Shown here: in pieces, positions 42,834 through 52,116 of the stretch
Position numbering within the stretch: position 1 is the stretch's first letter
How the letters are laid out: the number at the start of each line of letters is the position of its first letter
Made by a program: the position numbers and the translations under genes
The notes under the pieces: generated by a model
What the model saw: only the letters and a program-made list of their open reading frames with translations
Database searches by the model: none
What the model was told of the DNA's origin: nothing
DNA from: Longimicrobium terrae
Lineage (GTDB): Bacteria > Gemmatimonadota > Gemmatimonadetes > Longimicrobiales > Longimicrobiaceae
DNA: 64,000 nt
Reading direction: 5' to 3'
Assembly: GCF_014202995.1 (NCBI RefSeq)
Contig: NZ_JACHIA010000004.1
Span: 1 to 64,000, forward strand

Positions 42834-45710
42834 ATGGCCGATCTTTCCCCAGAGCTGGCGTCCCGCATCCAGTCGCTCGAAACCAGCTTCGCCGACAACC
42901 CCGGGCGCTACTTCGTGGCGCTGGCGGGGGCATGGCGCGAGGCGGGCGAGCCGGGGCGTGCCGAAGAAATCCTGCGGGAGCACCTGAAGCGCTTTCCCGG
43001 GCTGAGCCCGCACGTGCTGCTGGGGCGCTGCCTGGCGGACCGCGGGGCGTACCAGGAAGCGTCCAACGAGTTCCACTACGTTCTTTCCATCGATTCGCAG
43101 AACCTGATCGCGCTGCGCACGCTGGCGGAAATGGCCGCGCAGTCGGGCAGGCGCGACGAGGCGCAGCGCTGGTACAACGAGCTGCTGGCGGTGGATCCCA
43201 TGAACGCCGAGGCGCGGCAGGCGCTGGCCGGGCTGGCGCGCTCCGGCGCGGACGCGGCCACGCTGGACCAGCCGGTGCGCACGGGGACGGAGTGGGGCGG
43301 GGCGGGGCAGGCGGACCGCGTGGCGGGCACCGCGTCCGAAGCCGGCTTCGCCGCGGAGGACGACGGCGGGTTCGGGCTGATCGACCTGAACTCCGAGCCC
43401 GCGTCCCCGCGCGCCGAGGCCCAGGCCGAAGCCGCCGCGGGCGAGTGGGGCGAGATCTCGCTGGACCACGCCGCGCCCTCCACGCCGACGGCCGAAACGC
43501 AGCCGGCCTCCTCGTCGGATTTCGATGCGTTCGCGTTCGGCAGCATGAGCCTGGACGACGAAAAGCCGGCGGACGAGCCCGCTTTTCTCGACACCTCGTC
43601 CAGCTTCGACTCGGCCCCGTCGTTCGACGCCGCGCCTTCGTTCGATTCTGCGCCTTCGCTCGGCGCCGAGGGCACGGGCGACTGGCTGAACTCCGACGCG
43701 CGCCAGGACCTGGGCGAGAGCGCCGCGGCGGACCTGGCGCTTCCCACGTTCAGCGACGACCTGCTGGACGCGCCCACCGCCGGCGCCGACCTTCCCCTGC
43801 TGGACTTCAGCGGCGAGGACGACTCGGACGCGGACGGGCTGATGCAGCTGGACGGCGGCATCGGGTTCGACGGCGCCGCGTCCGGCGGGCAGGGCGCGGG
43901 CGACCCGCACGACCACGTGGACGCGGAAGTCGTCACCGAGACCATGGCGGAGCTGTACGCCAGCCAGGGGCTGCTGGCCCGCGCGGCGGAGGTGTACCGC
44001 GAGCTGATCCAGCAGCGCGGCGACGAGCCGGGACTGGTGCGCCGACTGTCGGAAATCGAGGGCAGGCTGAACGCGGACGCCGCCGCGATGGACGAGGGCG
44101 ACGCCCCCGCCTGGCTGCAGGGCGTGGACGCGTTCGCCGCGGGGACGGCAACGCCGGTGCCCGGCTCCGCCGCGGAGGTCGCGTTCGATTCCTTTTCCGC
44201 CCCCGCAGCGGACAAATCGTTCTCCGGCACCGTCGACGAGTCGTTCTACACCGCGCCGGCGGACGACGAGTTCTCCACCCCGGCCGCGGATGATCCGTTC
44301 ACCGGCATCGTGGACGAGTCGTTCTACGCCAGCACGCCCGGCGACGCATTCTCGTCGGACGCAGCAAGCTTCGGGGATGACCTGGACCTGACCGCCGGGC
44401 TGGCGGATGCGTCCGGCGCCGCCGCGACATCCGAGGCAATGGGGTCCGGACCCGCTGCGTCCGCCGATCCGTTCGCGGATTCGTTCTCCGCCGGGTTCGA
44501 CGGCGTGGAGGCGGAAGCTTCCCCGAGCGCGGACGATGTCCGCGATGAGTGGACCGCGCCCTCGGTGACGGAAACGGAGTCGGAAGGCTTCGACCTGATC
44601 GTGATCGCGGACGATGGAGGCGAACAGCACATCCACGCCTCCGCGGAAGAAGTCGCGGACCTGAGCGCGGACTGGGCCGTCGCCGCGGCCCCGCTGGGCT
44701 ATGAGGGCGACGACGAGGAGGACGACGTGCCCGCCGCCGCTGGTTCCGCCGCCGCTCCGGCCGCGCGGACGATGCAGAGCTACTTCTCGTCGCTCCTGAA
44801 CTGGCAGCCGGGCGGCGCGCCCTACGTGCCTGCAGCGGAACCGGCGGCCCCGCAGGTAGCGGACGATCTTCCGCGCGTGTCCGGCTTCGACGTGTCCACG
44901 GCGGACGCGGCGCCGTACGAGACGGGCGTTTCCGACTTCACCGTGCCGGACGACGCGCAGCCCGCCGCCGACGCGGGGCAGGCGGACGTGCCCGCCCTGC
45001 GCACCGGGGTGGACGACGCGCCCGTGCCGGCGGACGACCGCGCGCCGTACCAGGCGCCCGCGGACGATTCCGCGGCGCTTTCGCTCGACCTCCCCGCCGA
45101 CGTTTCCGGGGATGATGACGTCGCTTCGGTGGATGACTTTGCGCCCATCGACTTCGGCACGCGGGCGGAGGACCTGCCGGCGGTTGCGGATCAGGATGAT
45201 CCCTGGTCGGCGCCGTCGCTGAACGACACCGCGGCCGCCGCGGCGCAGCCCGATCCGTGGGACGCCCCGCTCGACGCGCCGGCGGCGGATCTGGATCTGC
45301 CGATGCTGGACGACGAGCCCTGGAGCACCGCGCCCGCCGCGGCCGCGGACCTGGCCGGCTTTGAACTCGCGGACGACCTGGCCGCCACCCCGTCCGCGCA
45401 GCCGGACGACGAGGGGCTGCTGCCGTGGGAGGCCCCCGCGGCGCCCCCCGCCCCGGAAGCCCCGGCGCAGCCCGCGGGCGACGGGTTCTCGTTCGAGGAC
45501 TTCTTTTCCGGCCCCGCCGCGCCCGAGTCCGCCGCGCCGCCGACGCCCGCGGCCGCAGCGGCACCGTCCGCCGCGTTCGAGCCCGCGCCTTCGCCGGTGA
45601 CGCCGCCCGCGCCCCCGGCCGCGCAGCCCGGCGCCCCCGCGGGCGGGCAGGACGAGGAAGACGAGGACCTGGAATCGTTCCAGGCGTGGCTGCAGAGCCT
45701 GAAGCGATGA
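42834..45710 (+). CDS. Large acidic TPR protein
   Basis: 958 residues from ATG 42834. TPR helices at about 15-125 (YFVALAGAWREAGEPGRAEE; HVLLGRCLADRGAYQEASNE; RTLAEMAAQSGRRDEAQRWY) are followed by a long Asp/Ala/Ser-rich region with reiterated SFDSAPSF and DESFYTAP units. One more TPR pair lies near 359-400 (VTETMAELYASQGLLARAAEVYRELI). The end, DEEDEDLESFQAWLQSLKR, returns to a folded motif. No signal peptide or helix, so cytoplasmic; likely a scaffold. First gene of an operon coupled to aroQ by an ATGA overlap. Function unknown. Confidence 0.8.
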   Translation: MADLSPELASRIQSLETSFADNPGRYFVALAGAWREAGEPGRAEEILREHLKRFPGLSPHVLLGRCLADRGAYQEASNEFHYVLSIDSQNLIALRTLAEMAAQSGRRDEAQRWYNELLAVDPMNAEARQALAGLARSGADAATLDQPVRTGTEWGGAGQADRVAGTASEAGFAAEDDGGFGLIDLNSEPASPRAEAQAEAAAGEWGEISLDHAAPSTPTAETQPASSSDFDAFAFGSMSLDDEKPADEPAFLDTSSSFDSAPSFDAAPSFDSAPSLGAEGTGDWLNSDARQDLGESAAADLALPTFSDDLLDAPTAGADLPLLDFSGEDDSDADGLMQLDGGIGFDGAASGGQGAGDPHDHVDAEVVTETMAELYASQGLLARAAEVYRELIQQRGDEPGLVRRLSEIEGRLNADAAAMDEGDAPAWLQGVDAFAAGTATPVPGSAAEVAFDSFSAPAADKSFSGTVDESFYTAPADDEFSTPAADDPFTGIVDESFYASTPGDAFSSDAASFGDDLDLTAGLADASGAAATSEAMGSGPAASADPFADSFSAGFDGVEAEASPSADDVRDEWTAPSVTETESEGFDLIVIADDGGEQHIHASAEEVADLSADWAVAAAPLGYEGDDEEDDVPAAAGSAAAPAARTMQSYFSSLLNWQPGGAPYVPAAEPAAPQVADDLPRVSGFDVSTADAAPYETGVSDFTVPDDAQPAADAGQADVPALRTGVDDAPVPADDRAPYQAPADDSAALSLDLPADVSGDDDVASVDDFAPIDFGTRAEDLPAVADQDDPWSAPSLNDTAAAAAQPDPWDAPLDAPAADLDLPMLDDEPWSTAPAAAADLAGFELADDLAATPSAQPDDEGLLPWEAPAAPPAPEAPAQPAGDGFSFEDFFSGPAAPESAAPPTPAAAAAPSAAFEPAPSPVTPPAPPAAQPGAPAGGQDEEDEDLESFQAWLQSLKR

Positions 45711-46156
45711 AGATCGCCGTCGTCCACGGGCCCAACCTGAACCTGCTGGGCACGCGCGAGCCGGAGGTGTACGGCCGCGCCACCCTGGAGGACGTGAACG
45801 CCGCCGTCGCGGAGCTTGCCGCGGAACTGGGCGTGGAAGTCACGTCCTTTCAGAGCAACCACGAAGGCGGCCTGATCGACCACGTACACGCGGCCGCGGC
45901 CGGGGTGGACGGCTTCATGGTGAACGCAGGCGCGTACACGCACACCAGCATCGCGCTGGCGGATGCGCTCGCGGGAGTGGCGCGTCCGTACGTGGAAGTG
46001 CATCTTAGCAACGTCTTTGCCCGCGAACCCTTCCGCCATCGGTCCTGGCTGGCGGCCGGGGCGGTGGGGGTGATCTCCGGTTTCGGCGTGGACAGCTACC
46101 GGCTGGGCCTGCGCGCGCTGGTGGAGAACATCAAAAGAAAAGTGCCCGGTGCCTAG
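45707..46156 (+). CDS. aroQ: Type II 3-dehydroquinate dehydratase
   Basis: Trans-dehydration of 3-dehydroquinate in the shikimate pathway, acting as a dodecamer. 149 residues with HGPNLNLLGTREPEVYG (catalytic Tyr22), SNHEGGLIDHVH, VNAGAYTHTS, VEVHLSN, FRHRSW and GVISGFGVDSY. Start ATG 45707 overlaps the preceding stop by 4 bases. The last five residues (KVPGA) and the TAG stop are encoded inside the AGTGCCCGGTGC repeat that fills the gap before efp. Confidence 0.95.
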   Translation: MKIAVVHGPNLNLLGTREPEVYGRATLEDVNAAVAELAAELGVEVTSFQSNHEGGLIDHVHAAAAGVDGFMVNAGAYTHTSIALADALAGVARPYVEVHLSNVFAREPFRHRSWLAAGAVGVISGFGVDSYRLGLRALVENIKRKVPGA

Positions 46157-46282
46157 TGCCCGGTTCCTCGGGCGGACCGGCACAGGCACCTGATCCCCGG
46201 GCACCTGATCCCCGGGCACCTGATCCCGGGCACTTCAGTCTGGACTTTTTTGAACCTGGGCACCGGGCACTGAGCACTTCAG
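46135..46282. repeat. AGTGCCCGG short-repeat block with three 15-bp tandem units
   Basis: It starts at the aroQ 3' end, contains CACCTGATCCCCGGG three times in tandem (46187-46230), and ends with CTGGGCACCGGGCACTGAGC. The two ends are inverted relative to each other. Related to 20289-20445. Confidence 0.8.
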
Positions 46283-46314
46283 TTCCGTCCCTTAGTTTTC
46301 TACGAGGAGCGATT

Positions 46315-46878
46315 GTGGCGACGACGGCCGATTTCCGGAACGGAATGACCCTGAACATGGACGGGACGCTCTGGACCATCATGTGGTTCCAGCACCACAA
46401 GCCCGGCAAGGGCAACACGGTGGTGCGTTCCAAGCTGCGCAACGTGCTCACCGGCGCCGTGCTGGAAAAGACGTTCCGCGCCGGCGACCGCATTGACGAG
46501 GTGCGGCTGGAGCACCGGCCCATCACGTACAGCTACTCCGACGGGCACCACTACCACTTCATGGACACGCAGACCTACGACGACATCCCGCTCTCGGGCG
46601 AAGTGATCGGCGAGGACCAGCTGAAGTACCTGAAGGAGGGGATGGAGTGCGACGGGCTGGTGCACGGTGAAACCGTCATCAACGTGGAACTGCCGTTCTT
46701 TGTCACGCTGACCATCACGCAGACGGACCCCGGCGTGCGCGGCGACACCGCCACCGGCGGCACCAAGCCGGCCACGCTGGAAACCGGCGCCGTCGTGCAG
46801 GTGCCCCTGTTCGTGAACGAGGGCGAAATGATCCGCGTGGACCGCCGCGAAGACAAGTACATCGAGCGCGCCAAATGA
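46315..46878 (+). CDS. efp: Translation elongation factor P
   Basis: EF-P rescues ribosomes stalled on polyproline. 187 residues from GTG 46315, with GAGGAG 5 bases upstream. Domain I has [14 protein letters not shown] and the tip loop [10 protein letters not shown], with Lys32 as the residue usually modified. Domain II has [12 protein letters not shown] and domain [39 protein letters not shown]. It overlaps accB by 4 bases (ATGA at 46875-46878). efp next to accB and accC is a common arrangement. Confidence 0.96.
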   Translation: MATTADFRNGMTLNMDGTLWTIMWFQHHKPGKGNTVVRSKLRNVLTGAVLEKTFRAGDRIDEVRLEHRPITYSYSDGHHYHFMDTQTYDDIPLSGEVIGEDQLKYLKEGMECDGLVHGETVINVELPFFVTLTITQTDPGVRGDTATGGTKPATLETGAVVQVPLFVNEGEMIRVDRREDKYIERAK

Positions 46879-47360
46879 TCGAACTGGACTTCCTGCGCGG
46901 CCTCATCGAGGCCGTGGACGGCAGCGGCATCGACTCGCTGGAGATCAGCCGCGGCGGAACCCGCATCCGCATCAACAAGACGCCGCCGCCGGCCCCGGTG
47001 AGCGCGGCCATGGCCGCGCCCGCCCTGCACGCCGCTCCGGCGGTGCAGCACGCGCTTCCGGCGCCCGCCGCCGCTCCGGCCGCGGCCCCGGCTGCCGCGC
47101 CCGCCGCGCCGGCCAGCAACCTGGTGGAGATCAAGTCTCCCATGGTGGGCACCTTCTACCGCTCGCCCGCGCCCGAGGCCCCGTCGTACGTCGAGACGGG
47201 CACCCGCGTGAGCAAGGGGCAGACGCTGTGCATTCTGGAGGCGATGAAGCTCATGAACGAGCTTCCCGCCGACGTGGCCGGCACCATCCGCGAGATCTGC
47301 GTGGAGAACGGTGAGCCGGTGGAGTACGGGCAGGTCCTGTTCCGGATCGACCCGGCGTGA
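46875..47360 (+). CDS. accB: Acetyl-CoA carboxylase biotin carboxyl carrier protein
   Basis: Carries biotin between biotin carboxylase and carboxyltransferase. 161 residues: N-terminal [22 protein letters not shown], an Ala/Pro linker (35-80), and the biotinyl domain with [21 protein letters not shown] and the biotin site EAMKLMNE, Lys125. Coupled to efp upstream and to the pilT-type gene downstream (GTGA overlap), with accC after that. Confidence 0.97.
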   Translation: MIELDFLRGLIEAVDGSGIDSLEISRGGTRIRINKTPPPAPVSAAMAAPALHAAPAVQHALPAPAAAPAAAPAAAPAAPASNLVEIKSPMVGTFYRSPAPEAPSYVETGTRVSKGQTLCILEAMKLMNELPADVAGTIREICVENGEPVEYGQVLFRIDPA

Positions 47361-48523
47361 GCATGACGGAGGGGGCGGCCGCCGCGCGGTCCGGCGGGGG
47401 CCGCGAGTTCAGCCTGCGGGACGCGCTGCACGAGATGGTGCGGCGCAACGGCAGCGACCTGCACCTCAAGGTGGGCCGCCCTCCCGTGGTGCGCGTCAAC
47501 GGCGAACTGTCGGAGACGGAACTCCCCATCCTGCGCCCCGAAGATCTCAAGAAGTGCTCGGAGCAGACGCTCAGCCCGCGTCAGCGGGAAGAGTTTGCCG
47601 AGCGCAAGGAGATCGACTTCGCCATCGGGGTACAGGGGCTGGGCCGCTTTCGCGCCAACATCTTTCAGCAGCGGGGCACGCTGGGAATGGCCTTTCGCGG
47701 CATTCCCTTCGAGGTCCCCGGGCTGGAAACGCTGGACCTGCCGCCCGTGCTGGAGCAGGTGGCGCTGAGCCCGCGCGGGCTGGTTCTGGTCACGGGCGTC
47801 ACGGGGTCGGGAAAGTCGACCTCGCTGGCCGCCATGGTGCGTTACCTGAACGAGCGGCGCGCGGTGAACATCGTGACGGTCGAAGACCCGATCGAGTTTC
47901 TGCACCGCGACGTGCGGGCCATCATCAGCCAGCGCGAGGTGGGGAGCGATACGCACTCCTTCCACGACGCGCTGCGCCACGTGCTGCGGCAGGACCCCGA
48001 CGTCATCATGCTGGGGGAAATCCGCGACCGGCCGTCCATGGAAACCGTGCTCAAGGCGGCGGATACGGGGCACCTGGTGCTCAGCACGCTGCACACGACG
48101 GATGCGACGCAGACCATCGGCCGCATCATCTCGTTCTTTCCGCCGCATCAGCACCAGGAAATCCGCGGCATGCTGGCCAACGCGCTCAAGGCGGTCATTT
48201 CCCTCCGCCTGATTCCGCGCGCCGACCGGCCGGGACGCGTTCCCGCCGCGGAAATCCTGGTGAACACCGCCGCCATCGCGCAGCTCATCCGCACCGGCGA
48301 CGACTCGCAGTCCATTCCGGACCTGATCGCCGACGGACGGGTGCAGTACGGCATGCAGACGTTTGACCAGTCGCTGCTGGACCTGTACTCCCGCGGCTGG
48401 ATCAGCTACGAGTGGGCCATGCACTACGCGTCCAATCCCTCCGAGTTTGCCCTGCGCGTTTCCGGCGTTCAGCCGGGCGAGCAGGAAATGGACTGGGGCA
48501 AGAAGCCCGGCCGCGACGCCTGA
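47357..48523 (+). CDS. pilT: PilT-type twitching ATPase
   Basis: 388 residues. Retraction ATPase of type IV pili or a close relative. N-terminal PAS-like domain ([31 protein letters not shown]), Walker [10 protein letters not shown] (147-155), Asp box [12 protein letters not shown], Walker [11 protein letters not shown], His box [20 protein letters not shown], then the C-terminal domain with [20 protein letters not shown] 47357 overlaps the accB stop; ATG 47363 is close by. Its position between accB and accC is unusual, as it interrupts the common accBC pair. No other pilus gene is in the window. Confidence 0.93.
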   Translation: MSMTEGAAAARSGGGREFSLRDALHEMVRRNGSDLHLKVGRPPVVRVNGELSETELPILRPEDLKKCSEQTLSPRQREEFAERKEIDFAIGVQGLGRFRANIFQQRGTLGMAFRGIPFEVPGLETLDLPPVLEQVALSPRGLVLVTGVTGSGKSTSLAAMVRYLNERRAVNIVTVEDPIEFLHRDVRAIISQREVGSDTHSFHDALRHVLRQDPDVIMLGEIRDRPSMETVLKAADTGHLVLSTLHTTDATQTIGRIISFFPPHQHQEIRGMLANALKAVISLRLIPRADRPGRVPAAEILVNTAAIAQLIRTGDDSQSIPDLIADGRVQYGMQTFDQSLLDLYSRGWISYEWAMHYASNPSEFALRVSGVQPGEQEMDWGKKPGRDA

Positions 48524-48536
48524 ATCGACGAACAAC

Positions 48537-49889
48537 GTGTTCCGTAAAGTCCTGATCGCGAACCGGGGCGAAATCGCCCTCCGCGTCATCCGCGCCTGCC
48601 GGGAGCTGGGCATTCGCACGGTGGCCGTCTACAGTGAGGCCGACCGCGAAAGCCTGCACGTACGCTTCGCCGACGAAGACGTGTGCATCGGCCCGCCCTC
48701 CGCCCGCGAAAGCTACCTCAACGTCCCGCGGATCATCGCCGCCGCCGAAATCACCGGCGCCGACGCCATCCACCCGGGCTACGGCTTCCTGGCCGAGAAC
48801 GCCGAGTTCTCGGAAATCTGCGAAGCCAGCGAAATCACCTTCATCGGGCCCACGCCGCAGCAGATCCGGCTGATGGGCGACAAGGCCACCGCGCGCCGGA
48901 CGATGCGCGAGACGGGGGTGCCCATCGTTCCGGGCACCGACGCCATCGCCGATCCGGAAGAGGCGCTGGCCGCCGCGCGCGAAATCGGCTTTCCCGTGCT
49001 GATCAAGGCCGCCGCGGGCGGTGGCGGCAAGGGAATGCGCGTGGCGCAGAACGAGGAAGACTTCATCGCCGCGTTCGGCATGGCGCGCGCGGAAGCCTCG
49101 GCCGCGTTCAACGACGATTCCGTCTACGTGGAGAAGTACCTGGCGCGCCCGCGGCACATCGAGTTCCAGATTCTGGGCGACAGCCACGGCCGCGTCATTC
49201 ACCTGGGCGAGCGCGACTGCAGCATTCAGCGGCGCCACCAGAAGCTGCTGGAAGAAGCCCCGTCGCCCGCGCTCTCGCCGGAGCTGCGCGAGGCCATGGG
49301 CAACGCGGCAGTCGCGGGCGCCAAGGCCATCGACTACGTGGGCGCGGGCACCATCGAAATGCTGCTGAACGAGGACAACTCGTTCTACTTCATGGAGATG
49401 AACACGCGCATCCAGGTGGAGCACCCCGTGACGGAGATGTGCACGGGGTTCGACCTGGTCAAGGAGCAGATCCGCGCCGCCGCCGGGCTTCGGCTCAGCA
49501 TTCCGGACGTGCCCATCCGGCTGCGCGGGCACGCCATCGAGTGCCGCGTCAACGCCGAGGACCCGTCGCGCAACTTCGCGCCGTCGCCGGGAACGGTGTC
49601 GGTGTTCAACGCGCCGGGCGGGCCGGGGGTGCGCGTCGACACGCACGTGTACGCCGGGTACCGGGTGCCGCCGTTCTACGATTCGCTGCTCGCCAAGCTG
49701 ATCGTGCATGGCGCCAACCGCGAGGAAGCCATCGCCCGCATGCGCCGCGCGCTGCAGGAAACGGTAATCGAGGGCGTGCATACCACCATCCCTTTCCTCC
49801 TTGAGGTGATGGACAACCCGGACTTTGTCGCCGGCCAGGTGGACACCAAGTTCCTGGAGCGGTGGATGGCGGAACGGGCGGGGGCCTGA
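48537..49889 (+). CDS. accC: Acetyl-CoA carboxylase biotin carboxylase subunit
   Basis: Carboxylates the biotin on AccB using ATP and bicarbonate. 450 residues from GTG 48537: [23 protein letters not shown]-grasp core with [57 protein letters not shown] and the C-terminal [16 protein letters not shown]. Length is normal. It follows pilT by 13 bases and precedes comB by one base, in the same operon. Confidence 0.97.
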   Translation: MFRKVLIANRGEIALRVIRACRELGIRTVAVYSEADRESLHVRFADEDVCIGPPSARESYLNVPRIIAAAEITGADAIHPGYGFLAENAEFSEICEASEITFIGPTPQQIRLMGDKATARRTMRETGVPIVPGTDAIADPEEALAAAREIGFPVLIKAAAGGGGKGMRVAQNEEDFIAAFGMARAEASAAFNDDSVYVEKYLARPRHIEFQILGDSHGRVIHLGERDCSIQRRHQKLLEEAPSPALSPELREAMGNAAVAGAKAIDYVGAGTIEMLLNEDNSFYFMEMNTRIQVEHPVTEMCTGFDLVKEQIRAAAGLRLSIPDVPIRLRGHAIECRVNAEDPSRNFAPSPGTVSVFNAPGGPGVRVDTHVYAGYRVPPFYDSLLAKLIVHGANREEAIARMRRALQETVIEGVHTTIPFLLEVMDNPDFVAGQVDTKFLERWMAERAGA

Positions 49890-49890
49890 G

Positions 49891-50634
49891 ATGAGGCTGG
49901 ATGTGCTGCTGACCCTCGGCGAGCTGGTGCCGGGGGAACTCGCGGAGCGTACGGTGGTGGTGCTGGATGTGCTGCGTGCCTCCAGCAGCATCGTCGAGGC
50001 GCTGGCTTCCGGCGCGCGCACGCTGTATCCCGTGGGAACGATCGAGGAAGCGATCCGCCTGGCCAACACGCTGGGGCGCGATCAGACGCTCCTGGCGGGC
50101 GAGCGCAAGGCGCTTCCCATCGAGGGGTTCGACCTGGGAAATTCGCCCGTCGAGTTCACCTCCGAGCGCCTTTCCGGGCGCATGGTGGTGATGTCCACCA
50201 CCAACGGCACGCTGGCGCTGGCCGCGGCGTCTGCCGGCGGGCGGGTGACGGTGGGGTCGTGGCTGAACTTCCAGGCGGTGGTGGATGACATCGTCCGGAG
50301 CGGCGCGGAGCCGGTGTTTCTCTGCGCCGGGCGCGACCGCGCGTTCGGGCTGGAGGACGCGGTGTGCGCCGGGCAGCTTGCCGCGGCGGTGATGGCGGCG
50401 CGGCCGGACGACACGTGGGAGCTCAACGACGGCGCCCGCGCCGCCATCGCGCTCGCCGAGGCGTATCCCGATCCCGCGGCGATGTTTCCGCAGACTACGG
50501 CGGGGCGCGCCATCATCGACGCGGGGCTGGGCGACGACCTCGCCTACTGCGCCCAGCGCGATCTGCGCGACGTGCTTCCCGTCCTGCAGGACCGGCAGAT
50601 CACCGTCGCTCCGCCTGCGCCGGCTGCTTCCTGA
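49891..50634 (+). CDS. 2-phosphosulfolactate phosphatase family protein (ComB-like)
   Basis: 247 residues of the ComB family, Mg-dependent phosphatases first described in coenzyme M biosynthesis but widespread in bacteria without that pathway. VVVLDVLRASSSIVEAL, LAGERKALPIEGFDLGNSP, MVVMSTTNGTLAL and LCAGRDRAFGLEDAVCAG are family motifs. The start is one base after the accC stop. Last gene of the operon, closed by the terminator at 50657-50696. The physiological substrate here is not known; the nearby genes do not suggest coenzyme M. Confidence 0.88.
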   Translation: MRLDVLLTLGELVPGELAERTVVVLDVLRASSSIVEALASGARTLYPVGTIEEAIRLANTLGRDQTLLAGERKALPIEGFDLGNSPVEFTSERLSGRMVVMSTTNGTLALAAASAGGRVTVGSWLNFQAVVDDIVRSGAEPVFLCAGRDRAFGLEDAVCAGQLAAAVMAARPDDTWELNDGARAAIALAEAYPDPAAMFPQTTAGRAIIDAGLGDDLAYCAQRDLRDVLPVLQDRQITVAPPAPAAS

Positions 50635-50656
50635 CGTCGAGCTGTCGATAGACCAG

Positions 50657-50696
50657 CGGCCCCCGTGCTCTCCGCAGAGCATGGGGGCCGTTTTTT
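50657..50696 (+). terminator. Terminator of the TPR-comB operon
   Basis: CGGCCCCCGTGCTCT (50657-50671) pairs with AGAGCATGGGGGCCG (50676-50690), one mismatch, loop CCGC, followed by six T. Confidence 0.95.
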
Positions 50697-51013
50697 GTCC
50701 CCGGCTTCACGCGGGCGGCGGAGTCGGTAAACAGACGCGATCAGGCAGGTGTGGCGGCTGTCCCGGCGCATCGGGCGAGGTTCCGTGTGGCGGATGGCTT
50801 TTCGTCCCGGGAATGGCGATGATGAGCAGAGCGGCATGCTCTGTCCGCCCCGGGAAACCGAAAGGTGTCCCCTCCAAAAAAATGCGGATGAACTCATCAC
50901 GAGCGCCGGCCAGCGGCTCCGTCGGGAGGGGTTCGCACCGGGTTTTCAGGGGAGGACGAGAGGCTCGCACATCGATCCATCGGGTGTCTCGAGCGTTGAT
51001 GGGAATGGGGGGC

Positions 51014-51042
51014 TTGCGCGAAATCGATGGCCTTTGTATCGT
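51014..51042 (+). promoter_or_regulatory. Promoter of a short transcript
   Basis: TTGCGC, 17-nt spacer, TATCGT. With the terminator at 51317-51355 it defines a transcript of about 300 bases. Confidence 0.6.
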
Positions 51043-51176
51043 ATTGCAGCTGCACTGCTTACCGGCAGTGCGGGGCCGCACCGGAGTCCTTGATGGATGA
51101 CGATGCGGGCCACCCGGGGCTCTGCCCCACGGTGTCCATTGCCCTATGTTCAACCCTGAACGAAGGAGGTGATCCC

Positions 51177-51239
51177 TTGGCCAGTACGACTGCTTTTTGC
51201 AACCTGACACGGGCAAGCGATCGCCGCGTCGGCGCCTGA
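51177..51239 (+). CDS. 20-codon mini-ORF behind a complete anti-16S site
   Basis: AAGGAGGTGATCC at 51163-51175 is a 13-base exact complement of the usual 16S 3' end. TTG 51177 follows with ideal spacing from GGAGG, giving a 20-residue peptide (MASTTAFCNLTRASDRRVGA). A small stem (GTTCA/TGAAC) sits just upstream. The peptide matches nothing I recognise. It could be a real micropeptide, a leader, or incidental to an RNA whose job is to bind ribosomes. Confidence 0.35.
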   Translation: MASTTAFCNLTRASDRRVGA

Positions 51240-51316
51240 GCCGAAGCGCGAGGCAAACCTCTCCGCTCAAAGCGAGTTGCCCATGCGGCATCGCGTCAGG
51301 AAGCGGCAGAACTGAG

Positions 51317-51355
51317 CACCCCCGGTGGATTCGTCCGCCGGGGGTGTTCTTCTTT
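51317..51355 (+). terminator. Terminator with TTCG tetraloop
   Basis: CACCCCCGGTGGA (51317-51329) pairs with TCCGCCGGGGGTG (51334-51346), one G-T pair, around loop TTCG; TTCTTCTTTT follows. Confidence 0.9.
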
Positions 51356-51369
51356 TCCGGCATCCGCGG

Positions 51370-51433
51370 CCGCAGCCCGCGAAGGCGGGCTTCGTGTCAT
51401 TCGAGGCGCGGTTTCAACCGCCGGGCCGAGCTC
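51370..51433. repeat. Interspersed palindromic repeat, family A, copy 3
   Basis: Begins CCGCAGCCCGCGAAGGCGGG, continues with CTTCGTGT and CGAGGCGCGGTTTCAACCGC, and ends GGGCCGAGCTC. Compared with 25311-25375, paired bases in the first hairpin have changed together (T to C with A to G), a compensatory pair. Confidence 0.8.
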
Positions 51434-51465
51434 CGCAGACGCGCACGAACCTGCTGTGGCCCCGC

Positions 51466-52116
51466 TCAACCGCTTCGCGGAAGCCCATCCAGCGCGTCGC
51501 GGACGATCCCCAGAATCTGCTGGTGCAGCGCGCCGGGCTCCGTACGCCCATCCACCACATGAAGCGTGTGCGGATACTCCGCCAGGGCGCGCCGGAAGTT
51601 TTCGCGCACGGTGCGCAGCTTCTCCGTGTTCTCGTACTTCTCCCCCACGAACTGCCGTGCCTGGATGCGCTCCACGCACACCTCCACCGGCGTATCTACA
51701 AAGAACGTGAGGTCCGCGGGGGGAAAGTCCTGGTTCAGCCGCTGCACCAGGTCGCGGTCCGCGTCGTCGTGGCACAGGTAGGCGAACGAGGACAGCGCGT
51801 AGCGGGTGCTGATCACCGTGGCGCCGGACGCAAGCTGCGCCAGCACGCCATCCACCTCGTTGTACAGGTGATCGTAGCGGTCCGCGGCAAACAGGTGCGC
51901 CAGCTGCCGGTCTTCCACGCGCGGGTCGGAGGAAAAGCGCAGGCGGTGCGACATCGCCAGGCGGATCATCCCCCCGATGGGTCCCGCGGTGGGCTCGGCG
52001 GTCAGAAAGCCGCGCCGCCCCTCGCGCGCCAGCCCTTCCTGGAGCATGCGGGCCTGCGTGGAGGTGCCCGATCCGTCGAGCCCTTCAAATACGATGAACA
52101 GACCTCGCGTGGTCAT
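51466..52116 (-). CDS. tmk: Thymidylate kinase
   Basis: Phosphorylates dTMP to dTDP. 216 residues from ATG 52116. The P-loop reads GLDGSGTST (12-20): the usual Walker A Lys is Thr18. The rest is intact: ADRYDHLYNEVDG with the DRY-type motif, ISTRYALSSFAY, FFVDTPVEVCVERI and a lid with QARQFVGEKYE. Related kinases with GSGTST exist, so it may still be active, but activity is not assured. Divergent from ftsK. The 358-base gap upstream is GC-rich, with a short CCCCGCACT/CCTCCGCG tandem tract. Confidence 0.85.
   Translation of the reverse strand: MTTRGLFIVFEGLDGSGTSTQARMLQEGLAREGRRGFLTAEPTAGPIGGMIRLAMSHRLRFSSDPRVEDRQLAHLFAADRYDHLYNEVDGVLAQLASGATVISTRYALSSFAYLCHDDADRDLVQRLNQDFPPADLTFFVDTPVEVCVERIQARQFVGEKYENTEKLRTVRENFRRALAEYPHTLHVVDGRTEPGALHQQILGIVRDALDGLPRSG

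Larger units (their letters stand above)
50635..51465. other. Long gap between comB and tmk with a small transcript
   Basis: No gene of normal size. It holds the comB terminator, a promoter at 51014-51042, a mini-ORF behind a complete anti-16S sequence, a terminator at 51317-51355, and repeat A copy 3. Bases 50700-51010 show nothing recognisable. Confidence 0.6.
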
